The notes: generated by a model from the sequence alone, not told the origin. Positions 7,536 through 15,675 are shown, counted from the stretch's first letter. The stretch is 57,097 nt of DNA from Clostridia bacterium (GCA_017456005.1 JAFTLJ010000099.1:1-57097); one strand, 5' to 3'. Program-made: numbers and translations.

Positions 7536-8147
7536 ATGAAATATCTTTTCTTTGATATAGAGGGCGCTTGCCCAAAGCTAAGCACGATAGCCACATTCGG
7601 CTATGTGCTCACCGACGAAAATTTTAACGTGCTTATGCGCGAAGATATACTTATGAACCCCTCCTCCAAATACGATTGGTACGTGCTGAAAAATCTGCTT
7701 TCATACACAAAGGCACAGCTCGCAAAAGAGCCGAAATTCGCCTTCCACTACAAAAAGCTTAAAGCCCTGCTGGAGGACGGCGAAACGCTCGTATGCGGAT
7801 ACAGCATAGTGAACGACCTTAAATACCTAAACTGCGAATGCAAGAGATACGGTTTGCCCGCATTTACATTCGATTTTATGGATGTGCAGACCCTCGCCGA
7901 CCATTATTTTGAAAGCAAAAACCAAATAGGCATAGAGCGCGCCTACGCCATGCTCGAAATAGACGAGCCCATTCTGCTCCACAGAAGCGACGAGGACGCT
8001 TTCGCCGCCATGAAGGTGGCAAAAAAGCTCTGCGAGCGCACGGGTGCTTCGCTTCCCGAGCTTGCAAAAAGCTATTTTTCCACGGGAAAAATGTTCGCAT
8101 ATTCCTTTATGAACACCCCTGCACCGCAAAATACCGTAGCTGAATAA
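7536..8147 (+). CDS. DEDDh-type 3'-5' exonuclease-like protein
   Basis: 203 aa with the three exonuclease motifs of the DnaQ/RNase T superfamily: ExoI YLFFDIEGA (Asp7, Glu9), ExoII VCGYSIVNDLKYL (Asp near residue 90), and ExoIII LLHRSDEDAFAA with H-x4-D. These residues bind the two metals that cleave the 3' end of DNA or RNA. It is shorter than DNA polymerase III epsilon plus its tau-binding tail and has no partner domain, so it is a free-standing nuclease of unknown substrate. The first of a rightward run; GAAAGG site 6-7 nt before the ATG. Confidence 0.75.
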   Translation: MKYLFFDIEGACPKLSTIATFGYVLTDENFNVLMREDILMNPSSKYDWYVLKNLLSYTKAQLAKEPKFAFHYKKLKALLEDGETLVCGYSIVNDLKYLNCECKRYGLPAFTFDFMDVQTLADHYFESKNQIGIERAYAMLEIDEPILLHRSDEDAFAAMKVAKKLCERTGASLPELAKSYFSTGKMFAYSFMNTPAPQNTVAE

Positions 8148-8184
8148 AAATATGACAATTTAACTTTTTTACATAGGAGGCATT

Positions 8185-9468
8185 ATGAAAATCAAAAGCA
8201 AGCAAATAGACTACGAAAAAGTTCTTTCCCTGCCCGCACAGCCCCACAAAAAGCCGATAAGAACAAATATGTTCTTCCGCACACTGCTGAAGGTGGTTTC
8301 CGCGCCGGACCTTATCGCCACACATTTCAAGGTAAACAAAATCGGCATGGAAAAGCTTGGCAAAAACGAGCCTTGCCTCATTCTCATGAACCATTCCAGC
8401 TTTATCGACCTCGAAATAGCCGCCTCCGTTCTATACCCTCGCCCGTTTAACATAGTTTGTACATCAGACGGCTTCGTGGGCAAAAATTGGCTCATGAGAA
8501 GTATAGGCTGTATACCCACACAGAAATTCGTAACAGACCTCACGCTCGTGCGCGATATGATGTACGCCGTAAAAACGCTCAAAAGCTCCATTCTTATGTA
8601 CCCGGAGGCGAGCTATTCCTTCGACGGCACTTCCACCACCCTGCCGGATTCCGTCGGCGCTTGCCTGAAGATGCTGAAGGTGCCTCTCGTGGTGATACGC
8701 ACATACGGCGCCTTTTCGCGCGATCCGCTGTACAACGGCTTGCAAAAGCGCAAGGTAAACGTAAGCGCCGATGTAGAATACGTGCTTTCCCCGGAGGAAG
8801 TAGCCGAAAAAAGCAACGATGAGCTCAACGCGATAATAGGGGAAAAATTCAGCTTCGACAATTTCCGATGGCAACAGGAAAACGGCGTAAAGATAAAAGA
8901 AAAATTCCGCGCCGACTACCTAAACCGTGTGCTCTATAAATGCCCACACTGCCTTGCAGAGGGTAAAATGCTTGGCAAAGGCACGCATATTTCCTGTGCG
9001 GCGTGCGGTAAAACATATGAGCTTACGGAAGAAGGCTTCCTTTGCGCGGAAGACGGCGAAACAGAATTTTCGCATATACCCGATTGGTTTTCTTGGGAGC
9101 GCGAATGTGTAAAAAATGAGCTGGAAGAGGGCGCGTACAGCCTGGATATACCCGTAGACATCGCTGTGCTCACGGGCACGAAAGCTCTCTACAGGGTTGG
9201 CGAAGGCAGGCTCACACACGACGCAAACGGCTTCCGCCTTACAGGCTGCGACGGCAAAATAGATTACGCCCAAAAGCCGCTTTCATCCTACAGCCTGTAT
9301 TCGGATTATTATTGGTATGAAATAGGCGACGTTATATGCATAGGCACAAACAAAATACTCTACTACTGCTTCCCAAAGGCAGAGGGCGATTTCGTTTCCA
9401 AAACACGCCTCGCCACAGAAGAGCTTTACAAGCTGAAAAAAGAGGCGCAAACGTGCAAAACAAAATAA
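8185..9468 (+). CDS. PlsC-like acyltransferase with C-terminal zinc ribbon
   Basis: 427 aa. The N-terminal ~230 residues are a 1-acylglycerol-3-phosphate acyltransferase (PlsC/LPLAT) domain with the catalytic H-x4-D as NHSSFIDLE (His70, Asp75) and the substrate-binding block YPEASYSFDGT in place of EGTRS. This chemistry makes phosphatidic acid at the membrane. It is followed by a zinc ribbon CPHC...CAAC (about 253-276) and a C-terminal ~150-residue domain of unknown role, rich in Tyr and Trp. Typical PlsC ends near 240 residues, so the tail is an extra module. Strong AGGAGG site. It is 37 bp after the exonuclease gene and 18 bp before yccF. Confidence 0.82.
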   Translation: MKIKSKQIDYEKVLSLPAQPHKKPIRTNMFFRTLLKVVSAPDLIATHFKVNKIGMEKLGKNEPCLILMNHSSFIDLEIAASVLYPRPFNIVCTSDGFVGKNWLMRSIGCIPTQKFVTDLTLVRDMMYAVKTLKSSILMYPEASYSFDGTSTTLPDSVGACLKMLKVPLVVIRTYGAFSRDPLYNGLQKRKVNVSADVEYVLSPEEVAEKSNDELNAIIGEKFSFDNFRWQQENGVKIKEKFRADYLNRVLYKCPHCLAEGKMLGKGTHISCAACGKTYELTEEGFLCAEDGETEFSHIPDWFSWERECVKNELEEGAYSLDIPVDIAVLTGTKALYRVGEGRLTHDANGFRLTGCDGKIDYAQKPLSSYSLYSDYYWYEIGDVICIGTNKILYYCFPKAEGDFVSKTRLATEELYKLKKEAQTCKTK

Positions 9469-9486
9469 ACTTATAAGGAGTAAACA

Positions 9487-9852
9487 ATGCGTTTAATAGG
9501 TAATATACTTTGGATAATTCTCGGCGGATTTTTCATCGCCGCTTCCTGGTTCGTGCTCGGCGTTCTGCTATGCATAACCATAGTGGGTATACCGCTCGGC
9601 TCTCAATGCCTGAAATTTGCAAAACTAAACCTCGCCCCGTTCGGCAAGGATGTGCGCGTGCGCTTTTTCGCGCACCCCATAGTAAACGTGATATGGGCTG
9701 TGCTTTTCGGCTGGGAAATGGCGCTGGCATATCTTAGCGCCGGCATAGCCAGCTGCATAACCATAGTGGGCATACCGTTCGGCCTGCAGTCATTCAAATT
9801 CATGAAGCTGGCTCTCTTCCCCTTCGGGGCAGACGTACTGCACACAAGATAA
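9487..9852 (+). CDS. YccF-family inner-membrane protein
   Basis: 121 aa built from two similar halves, each with a hydrophobic hairpin and the family signature C-I-T-I-V-G-I-P: LCITIVGIPLGSQCLKFAKL near residue 28 and CITIVGIPFGLQSFKFMKLALFPFG near residue 91. This internal repeat and the FG-x-DV words are diagnostic of the YccF (DUF307) family, integral membrane proteins of unknown function. AAGGAG site 7 nt before the ATG. It lies 18 bp after the PlsC-like gene, probably in the same transcript. Confidence 0.85.
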   Translation: MRLIGNILWIILGGFFIAASWFVLGVLLCITIVGIPLGSQCLKFAKLNLAPFGKDVRVRFFAHPIVNVIWAVLFGWEMALAYLSAGIASCITIVGIPFGLQSFKFMKLALFPFGADVLHTR

Positions 9853-9887
9853 CAAGCAAAAACACTACTTTCTTTGAAGGAGAAAAC

Positions 9888-10340
9888 ATGTCAACAAACA
9901 CAAAAAACGCAATGAAAGAATCTTTAAAAAAGATCATTCAAAAAAAGCCTTTGAATAAAATAACCATTTCCGATATAACAAGCGATTGCAATATAAGCAG
10001 AATGACTTTTTACTATCACTTCAAGGATATTTACGACCTTGTGGAATGGTGCGTTTTAAGCGATGCCAAAGCCACCTCCGAGGGCAACATTATGTGCGAT
10101 ACGTGGGAGGACGAGCTGAAAACAATTTTCAAAATAGCGCGCCTTAATAAACCGTTCTATATGTCGCTTCTTCGTTCTATGGACAGAGAGCTGGTGGAAA
10201 GGTACGTTTTCCGCTATGCGGTGAAGGTTTCCACACGCATTATAAACGAAAATTCGAAAATTCTTGTTCGGCGGCGGCATTGCCGACACAATAAAAGCGA
10301 TGCGCCCTTATGCAAAGAAGATTTAAACAAAACGGCGTGA
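9888..10340 (+). CDS. TetR-family regulator, tail possibly frameshifted
   Basis: 150 aa in the present frame. Residues about 5-55 form a TetR helix-turn-helix (ALKKIIQKKPLNKITISDI..CNISRMTFYYHFKDIYDLVEW), with the family's FYYHFKDIYDL motif as in DhaS-type regulators. The C-terminal ligand domain is short (150 aa against roughly 180-200). The last ~27 residues (VRRRHCRHNKSDAPLC...) look unlike protein and use CGG/CGA codons that neighbours avoid. One frame over, the same bases encode FGGGIADTIKAMRPYAKKI followed by a stop at 10324, with native-looking codons, so a 1-2 nt indel near 10265 is likely. GAAGGAG site. The ligand and targets are unknown. Confidence 0.7.
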   Translation: MSTNTKNAMKESLKKIIQKKPLNKITISDITSDCNISRMTFYYHFKDIYDLVEWCVLSDAKATSEGNIMCDTWEDELKTIFKIARLNKPFYMSLLRSMDRELVERYVFRYAVKVSTRIINENSKILVRRRHCRHNKSDAPLCKEDLNKTA

Positions 10341-10364
10341 TACCCACGGAAAGGGTATCACGCC
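10334..10364 (+). terminator. Hairpin overlapping the TetR gene stop
   Basis: Perfect 12-bp arms GGCGTGATACCC / GGGTATCACGCC with a 7-nt loop begin inside the last codons of the TetR gene. There is no long T-run on either strand, so it may be a weak terminator or an mRNA-stabilising stem. Confidence 0.45.
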
Positions 10365-10406
10365 TATTTCCGCGCTTTATCTTTTTCGCAAAGAAAGGAA
10401 GGTTTC

Positions 10407-11210
10407 ATGTTCGGTGCTATATATGGTGATATAATAGGCTCCTATTACGAGGTGCACAGCACAAAGGATTATAATTTTCCGCTTCATAAATACAGCACGT
10501 TTACAGACGACAGCGTGCTGATAGCGGCGGTGTGCAAAACTATCCTCAACAACCCGGGCGAAATATCCGTTTGGGGGGTCTCGGCGCGCGCAAAGGAGTT
10601 TGCATCGCAGTACAGGCAGTATTATTCCTATTTTCCATATGCGGGGTTTGGCAATATGTTTATGGCTTGGGCAGATAACCCGTATGCGCCCGACGGCAAA
10701 AGCTACGGTAACGGTGCGGCTATGCGCGTGCTCCCCATAGGCTATGCATACGGCACGCTCCGCCAAACGCTTTTGCAGGCAAAAGCGAGCTGCCTTTCCA
10801 CGCACAACCATCGCGAGGCGGTGGCGGCGGCACAGGCAGTGGCAGCGTCAATATTTCTGGCCCGTCACGGAAAAAGTAAAGAATACATAAAGCGATATTT
10901 GGAAAGAAAATTCGGCTACGACCTCTCTGTGCCGCTTTCAGAAATACGCAAGGTTCACGTTTTCCACCCGCGCGCGTCCTACAGCGTTCCGCCGGCTATA
11001 GTAGCCTTTTTGGAATCAACAGACTACGAAAGCGCGGTAAGAGGCGCTGTTTCGCTGGGGGGCGATGCCGACACACAGGCGTGCATAGCCGGCGGCATAG
11101 CAGAGGCTTTCTATGGCGAAATACCCGAGCATATCAAGCGTTTTTGCGCCGATAAAATAGATATTACCATAAAACAAGCCGTATCGGAGTTTGAAAAACG
11201 GTATGAATAA
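10407..11210 (+). CDS. ADP-ribosylglycohydrolase family protein (DraG/ARH-like)
   Basis: 267 aa. The di-magnesium site of the ARH/DraG family is visible: N-terminal GAIYGDIIGSYYE, the acidic STFTDDSVL (T32-DD around 33-35), and the C-terminal SLGGDADTQACIAGGIAEAFYG with the second D-x-D-T. These enzymes hydrolyse ADP-ribose from modified amino acids or nucleic acids, or free ADP-ribose-1''-phosphate-type substrates; which one cannot be told here. GGAAGG site about 5-10 nt before the ATG. No ADP-ribosyltransferase or macrodomain gene is adjacent. A second, larger and divergent family member lies at 47212-48600. Confidence 0.88.
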   Translation: MFGAIYGDIIGSYYEVHSTKDYNFPLHKYSTFTDDSVLIAAVCKTILNNPGEISVWGVSARAKEFASQYRQYYSYFPYAGFGNMFMAWADNPYAPDGKSYGNGAAMRVLPIGYAYGTLRQTLLQAKASCLSTHNHREAVAAAQAVAASIFLARHGKSKEYIKRYLERKFGYDLSVPLSEIRKVHVFHPRASYSVPPAIVAFLESTDYESAVRGAVSLGGDADTQACIAGGIAEAFYGEIPEHIKRFCADKIDITIKQAVSEFEKRYE

Positions 11211-11240
11211 AAAACGGGGAGAGCCAAGCTCTCCCGTTTT
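11211..11240. terminator. Bidirectional terminator between convergent genes
   Basis: AAAACGGG(G)AGAG / CTCTCCCGTTTT arms around a CCAAG loop, A-rich on the left and T-rich on the right, ending both the ADP-ribosylglycohydrolase (plus) and lipoprotein (minus) transcripts. Confidence 0.8.
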
Positions 11241-11246
11241 ATTATT

Positions 11247-11762
11247 TTAAGCAGGGACAATTAGATCCGTATAAATTCTTTCAAAATGAATACTTATAAT
11301 TTTTTTATTTTCCGTTAGATTCATAATTTCTTCTCTGTCTATATCTTCAAACGGTATACGGATGGTTATCATCATTTTTTCATGTGCATATGGAAGCAAC
11401 TTATCCGATTGATATCTTACCAAATCGGAATATTTAATATTAGCAAGCTCCTCATCGGTTAAAACGCTTTCCTTTTCATAAACAATATTAATATGCAAGA
11501 AATCGCATCTTTGAGATTCTTGCATCATAATGTATGAATCTAAATATTCGTGAAAATCTTCTTCGTTTTGAACACAGCTTCCTATTGCATCATTGTATTT
11601 AGGGAAAAATATTTTTGTTAGATCTCTATTGCTTTTTAATACGGCAGGGTCTACAGTCGTATTGCCCGATGATTTTTCATCCGGCATTTCTCCCACATTA
11701 CAAGAGGCGCAAGCAAGCAAAACAAAAACTATACAAAGCACTAACGCCAATATTTTTTTCAT
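11247..11762 (-). CDS. Small lipoprotein of unknown function
   Basis: About 171 aa from ATG 11762, chosen because a strong AAAGGAGG site precedes it; an upstream in-frame start lacks one. The N-terminus MKKILALVLCIVFVLLACASC is a lipoprotein signal peptide with two candidate lipidated cysteines (LLAC and CASC). The mature part is acidic and soluble, with no family I recognise: it contains PDEKSSGNTTVDP just after the anchor, then an alpha/beta-looking region ending in HFERIYTDLIVPA. The gene is more AT-rich than its neighbours. Likely attached to the outer face of the membrane; function unknown. Confidence 0.7.
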   Translation of the reverse strand: MKKILALVLCIVFVLLACASCNVGEMPDEKSSGNTTVDPAVLKSNRDLTKIFFPKYNDAIGSCVQNEEDFHEYLDSYIMMQESQRCDFLHINIVYEKESVLTDEELANIKYSDLVRYQSDKLLPYAHEKMMITIRIPFEDIDREEIMNLTENKKIISIHFERIYTDLIVPA

Positions 11763-11904
11763 AGTAAAATCCTCCTTTATTTGGTAATACAATTTTATCA
11801 CTTTTTGCCGCATTTGTCAATATTCACAAATATAATCTTTGTTTTGCCCCCCGTTTTTTATATTATTTACAAAAAGTTCATAATTTACCGTATTGTTTCA
11901 ATTC

Positions 11905-11932
11905 AAAAAGCCGTTCTTTCGAACGGCTTTTT
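11905..11932. terminator. Terminator after dpaB
   Basis: AAAAAGCCGTTC / GAACGGCTTTTT stem with a TTTC loop; on the minus strand it follows dpaB immediately and has a T-tail on both strands. Confidence 0.8.
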
Positions 11933-11934
11933 AT

Positions 11935-12501
11935 TTATTCCGCACACCAAAGCGGCTGTATTTGCTTGCCCTTAAGTGCGCTTACCACCGTCTGCTTCAG
12001 CTGCGAAAAATCGCATATGAGCGAATCGGGCTTCTTTTCCGTGTCATCCTGAAACATCGGCACAAAATATATATTTTTGCGCACGGTAAGGCGCGCTATG
12101 TTTTGCAGGTTTGCCGAAAGCGCATCGTTGCTGGCGAGTGCTATTACCACAGGCTTGCCCGTGCGCAGCTGTGCCTTCGCCGCCATGGTAACGGGTGTAT
12201 CCGTTATGCCGCACGCTATTTTAGCGAGCGTATTGCCCGTGCAGGGCGCGATTATAAGCACGTCTAAAAAACCTTTTGGGCCAATAGGCTCCGCCTCTAC
12301 AATGCTGTGTATCGGCTCTCTGCCGCATATGCGCGTTATCTCCGCGCATACGTCCTTCGCCTTGCCGAAGCGCGTGTCTGTATTATACACGGCATCGCTA
12401 ACTATAGGCAATATATCGTTTCCCTCTGCGGCAAGCTCGCGCAATATCCTCATCGATTTTGCCACGGTGCAAAACGAGCCGCAAAATGCATATCCTATCA
12501 T
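11935..12501 (-). CDS. dpaB: Dipicolinate synthase subunit B
   Basis: 188 aa, the flavoprotein-like subunit B (SpoVFB) of dipicolinate synthase, which with DpaA converts a lysine-pathway intermediate to dipicolinic acid in the mother cell for packing into the spore core. Family features are MIGYAFCGSFCTVAKSMRIL at the N-terminus, the phosphate-binding GFLDVLIIAPCTGNTLAKIACGITDTPVTMAAKA stretch and PVVIALASNDALSANLQNI. Its ATG overlaps the stop of dpaA (ATGA, 12498-12501). The pair marks the host as endospore-forming. A terminator follows directly. Confidence 0.95.
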   Translation of the reverse strand: MIGYAFCGSFCTVAKSMRILRELAAEGNDILPIVSDAVYNTDTRFGKAKDVCAEITRICGREPIHSIVEAEPIGPKGFLDVLIIAPCTGNTLAKIACGITDTPVTMAAKAQLRTGKPVVIALASNDALSANLQNIARLTVRKNIYFVPMFQDDTEKKPDSLICDFSQLKQTVVSALKGKQIQPLWCAE

Positions 12502-13349
12502 ATTTCCTCCTCAATTATTTCCTTAAGAGTTTCGTAAATTATCTTGCCCGCGCTCTTCGGTGCCGTTTTGCCGGGCAATCCCTGCGCCGAAATAAAGCGC
12601 ACGCCCACGCGCGCCGCTTCCGTAGCTTCCACTCCGCCGGGTGCGGAAGCAAGTTCTATTATAACCGCGCCGCGTTTTGCCCGCGCCAAATCCTCCGCAA
12701 ACAAAATTTTGTGCGGTATTGTGTTAAATATGCAATCAAAAGTACCTATTTCCGCATTTAAAACGTCGAAATTTTTCGCCTTACAGTAAAAAGCCTTCGC
12801 CCATGCCCGTGCCTCTGCTTTTCTTGCAAAAACCGTGACGTCTGCGCCCAGCGAGGCGAGTGTTTTTGCTAAAATTTTTCCCACACGCCCAAAGCCGAGC
12901 ACCGCCGTGCGCATACCGCATAAAGTAAGCTTGGTTTCCTCCAGAGCAAGCTTCACAGCCCCCTCTGCCGTCGGCACGGCGTTAAGCACGGCAAAATCTT
13001 CGCGCGCGCAGTAGTCCACCGCCCTTGCCGCGAATTTTTCGGGCAATTTCCCGCCCAAAATCAAGCTTTTTTCCCCTATCTGCGGCAAAATATCGCACAA
13101 CATTATTCCTTCTTCGGAAAAAGGCGCAAAAACACGCTCGCCGTCGCGGCTGTACGGCAGCGGCAAAACCACAATATCCGCCCCCGAAAGCGCCTGCGCC
13201 TGTGATTTTTCATTTTTAAAATTTCCATACCGTTCGGTATTTATATCAAATCCGAGGGTGCAAACGCAGGCTCCGTCTGCGGCAAAATTTGCCGCGGCAA
13301 AAAGCATACGTTCATCTCCCCCGATAAAAACTATCTTTCCGTTCTTCGT
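12498..13349 (-). CDS. dpaA: Dipicolinate synthase subunit A, with ACG at the expected start
   Basis: Subunit A (SpoVFA) of dipicolinate synthase. A Rossmann domain with TAVLGFGRVGKILAKTLASLGADV lies in the second half. The conserved N-terminus KIVFIGGDERMLFAAANFAADG is encoded, but its first 14 codons lie upstream of the first ATG (13307). That reading frame contains no ATG, GTG or TTG before the stop at 13365-13367. An AAGGAGG site stands 7 nt before ACG (13347-13349), exactly where ATG would give MKNGKIVFIGGDE. So either ACG is used as a start, or the codon is mutated or misread, or translation begins at 13307 and loses the first strand. I annotate from the ACG. ATGA overlap with dpaB. Confidence 0.85.
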   Translation of the reverse strand, partial: TKNGKIVFIGGDERMLFAAANFAADGACVCTLGFDINTERYGNFKNEKSQAQALSGADIVVLPLPYSRDGERVFAPFSEEGIMLCDILPQIGEKSLILGGKLPEKFAARAVDYCAREDFAVLNAVPTAEGAVKLALEETKLTLCGMRTAVLGFGRVGKILAKTLASLGADVTVFARKAEARAWAKAFYCKAKNFDVLNAEIGTFDCIFNTIPHKILFAEDLARAKRGAVIIELASAPGGVEATEAARVGVRFISAQGLPGKTAPKSAGKIIYETLKEIIEEEI

Positions 13350-13453
13350 AAGCTCTCCTCCTTTTCATGGGTTTTCCACCCACTATCATATTATGCGGCA
13401 AAGGAAAATATGACATAAACAGCAAGGCTTGCATATAGTATTTTAAGGCAAAA

Positions 13454-13545
13454 AGCACCTCTGCGCGCCGAAAAATGGCGCACAGAGGTGCTTTACCCGC
13501 ACAGCAGTACAGTGCCACGCACCTTTTCGGGTAGAACGTGGCACT
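13454..13545 (-). terminator. Two hairpins after the oligopeptide-binding gene
   Basis: Reading leftwards from the binding-protein stop, the first stem is AGTGCCACG / CGTGGCACT (13511-13545). The second is a long stem AGCACCTCTG / CAGAGGTGCT (13454-13492) followed on the minus strand by TTTT. Together they separate the binding-protein gene from the dpaA leader. Confidence 0.7.
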
Positions 13546-13569
13546 AATGCCTTCAAAAAATAATTTTAA

Positions 13570-15420
13570 TTATTTTGCTTCCGTTGTGGAATTATCGCCG
13601 TTAGCGGCTGTGTTGTGGTCAACGTAATTGTTGAGGTACGTTTCTGTGAACAAGTTGCAGCCCCAGAAGTTTGTTTCGATGTTGGAAAGTGCGCTGGAAA
13701 CGTAAGCTTCGGAGTTGAAGATCACGGGCACAACAGCAGCATCCTTGAGAAGCATTTCTTCTGCATCGTGGAGAGCAGCAGCTCTTGCTTTCTGAGTTGT
13801 AGCTTCAACAGCTGTTTTGATGAGCGCGTCGTATTCAGCGTTTTCATAGCCGGAAACGTGTGTAAGCTGTGTATATTCGAGCTTCTCGCCTTTATCTTCT
13901 TCGAGAACTCTGCCGCTGTATGCTTTTGCAAAGGGTGTAAGGTTAGCAAGAGCGTATGCGGAAACCATCTGATAGTCGAGGCCGATAACGTCATATTTGC
14001 CTTCAGCATAGATAGCAGCGTGTTCTTCTGCTGTTACGCCTTTGATAACAACCTTAAAGCCGAGCGCTTCCCAAGCAGCTTTCGTATGCATAGCAACGAG
14101 CTTTTCTTTGCTTTCATAGCCCCATTCGGAAGACTGGTAGCTGTCGTTCGTGGTATCTTTTATGTAGTAGAGGTAGATAGCTTCAAAGCTTTCGGGGTTA
14201 ATACCTGCATCGCCGAGAATGCGCTGTGCTTCCGCAACGTTTGCTTTGGAAGGAAGAATGTCGCCGCCTTCTTTACGGAAGGATGTGCCCTTCTTCGTAT
14301 TGAAGATCATACCGGGGATAAGGCCTGTTGCCGCCTTGGAACCGTTGTCAAGCTCCTTCGCGATAGCTTCTCTGTCTATAGCAAGGGAAAGAGCATATCT
14401 TACAGAGGCATTGGAGCCGATTTCGGAAGACGTGTTGAAGTAGTAGGAGTATGTGGAGGCAACATCGTTGTATTCAACGTTGGAAGCCTTGAAGTTACCG
14501 AGAATCTCGCTGTGGAGATCGCCTGCATAGAAAAGCTTGTTGTCTGCAAGCATGCCTATAATATCCGTTTTTGCATTCTTGTCGTAAACTACAGCTCTGT
14601 CGATAGGCTCTTTGTAGTGGAATACCAAACGGTAAGGTGTAACGTATTTATCAAGTGCTTCGTTGTCTGTCTCCTGAGAGAGGTAGTAGTATGCAGAGCG
14701 TTCAAGAACGAGTTCTTCGCCGGGTGTGCCCGTAAACTTCTTAACCTTGAAGGGACCGTTTGTAGAAAGGTCGCTGCTCTTCTTGGACCATGTATCGGGA
14801 TATGTTTTTACTTTTGTTTCACGAACGGGAACAAGAGCAAGGCTCGCGAGGTTGTAAAGAAATTCATCGATCATTTCTTCTGTAACGTTTTCTTCAAACT
14901 GAACAACCATCTTGTCCTTTGCAGTGGAATAAATGCCTATATCGTCTTCGCTTATTTCGCCGTTTTTACGTGCGCAAGCACCGTCGATAGCGTAAAGCAA
15001 CGCTGCCGCAGGGGAATCGAACGTAGGATCGAGAATACGCTTCCAAGCATAGATAAGGTCATTTGTCTGAACGAGAGAACCGTCGCTCCAATACGTTGTA
15101 TTGATACGGATCTTCATTTCCCAGCGTGTTGTGCCGTCGTCCATTTCAACTTCTTCAAGCTCATAATCTCTCATAAGAGCTTTTTCGAGTTTGCCGTTTT
15201 CGTTGATCTTCATAAGACCTTCGAAAACGAGGCTGAGTATTTTCGCCGTAGCTTCATCTGTGTATGAGATAGCGGGGTCAAGGTTGTATACCTTTGTACC
15301 GATATACATATCGATTATAGGACCTTTTCCCGTAGGATCATCTTTGTCGATCTGTGAACAGCCCGCAAAGCATAATACACACATTGCGAGAGCTAATGCG
15401 AAAGATAAAATCTTTTTCAT
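13570..15420 (-). CDS. Oligopeptide ABC transporter substrate-binding lipoprotein
   Basis: 616-aa family-5 solute-binding protein (OppA/DppA type). It has a signal peptide with lipobox LCFAGC (Cys about 20), the family opening IDMYIGTKVYNLDPAISYTDEATAKILSLVFEGLMK, TTRWEMKIRINTTYWSDGSLVQTNDLIYAWKRILDP, and the SVRYALSLAIDREAIAKEL segment. It would capture peptides on the outer membrane face and deliver them to an Opp/Dpp permease. No permease or ATPase genes are adjacent, so it is an orphan binding protein. GGAGGG ribosome site and a promoter at 15492-15521. Convergently insulated from dpaA by two hairpins. Confidence 0.93.
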   Translation of the reverse strand: MKKILSFALALAMCVLCFAGCSQIDKDDPTGKGPIIDMYIGTKVYNLDPAISYTDEATAKILSLVFEGLMKINENGKLEKALMRDYELEEVEMDDGTTRWEMKIRINTTYWSDGSLVQTNDLIYAWKRILDPTFDSPAAALLYAIDGACARKNGEISEDDIGIYSTAKDKMVVQFEENVTEEMIDEFLYNLASLALVPVRETKVKTYPDTWSKKSSDLSTNGPFKVKKFTGTPGEELVLERSAYYYLSQETDNEALDKYVTPYRLVFHYKEPIDRAVVYDKNAKTDIIGMLADNKLFYAGDLHSEILGNFKASNVEYNDVASTYSYYFNTSSEIGSNASVRYALSLAIDREAIAKELDNGSKAATGLIPGMIFNTKKGTSFRKEGGDILPSKANVAEAQRILGDAGINPESFEAIYLYYIKDTTNDSYQSSEWGYESKEKLVAMHTKAAWEALGFKVVIKGVTAEEHAAIYAEGKYDVIGLDYQMVSAYALANLTPFAKAYSGRVLEEDKGEKLEYTQLTHVSGYENAEYDALIKTAVEATTQKARAAALHDAEEMLLKDAAVVPVIFNSEAYVSSALSNIETNFWGCNLFTETYLNNYVDHNTAANGDNSTTEAK

Positions 15421-15491
15421 TTTAACGAACCCTCCAAGTTTCTTGTCTGATACCGAATACGTCGGTAAGACTGCGCTTATTTGTCTCTATA

Positions 15492-15521
15492 ATTATATCA
15501 CTTATTACCCCTAAAAATCAA
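15492..15521 (-). promoter_or_regulatory. Promoter of the oligopeptide-binding gene
   Basis: Minus-strand -35 TTGATT (15516-15521), 18-bp spacer, -10 TATAAT (15492-15497), giving a leader of about 65 nt. The remaining middle of the 322-bp gap (15522-15640) is AT-rich with no gene or clear element. Confidence 0.55.
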
Positions 15522-15646
15522 ACCTTATTTTTGCATTATTGAATATTCATTAAATTCACACTAAAACACCTTGCCAAACTTATCTATTTTTCACAACAAA
15601 AAAGACCCCTTTTTTCAAAATTTCGTATTTCTTTTTGTAAAATAAC

Positions 15647-15675
15647 TTGCACACAGCGATAATTTGTAGTATAAT
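15647..15675 (+). promoter_or_regulatory. Promoter of argS
   Basis: -35 TTGCAC (15647-15652), 17-bp spacer, -10 TATAAT (15670-15675). No T-box leader features (specifier stem, AGGGTGG bulge) are present between it and argS. Confidence 0.6.

Noticed and set aside
13615..15267. A 550-aa plus-strand frame opposite the oligopeptide-binding gene
   Set aside because: Antisense to a clear family-5 binding protein, with no ribosome site or domain.
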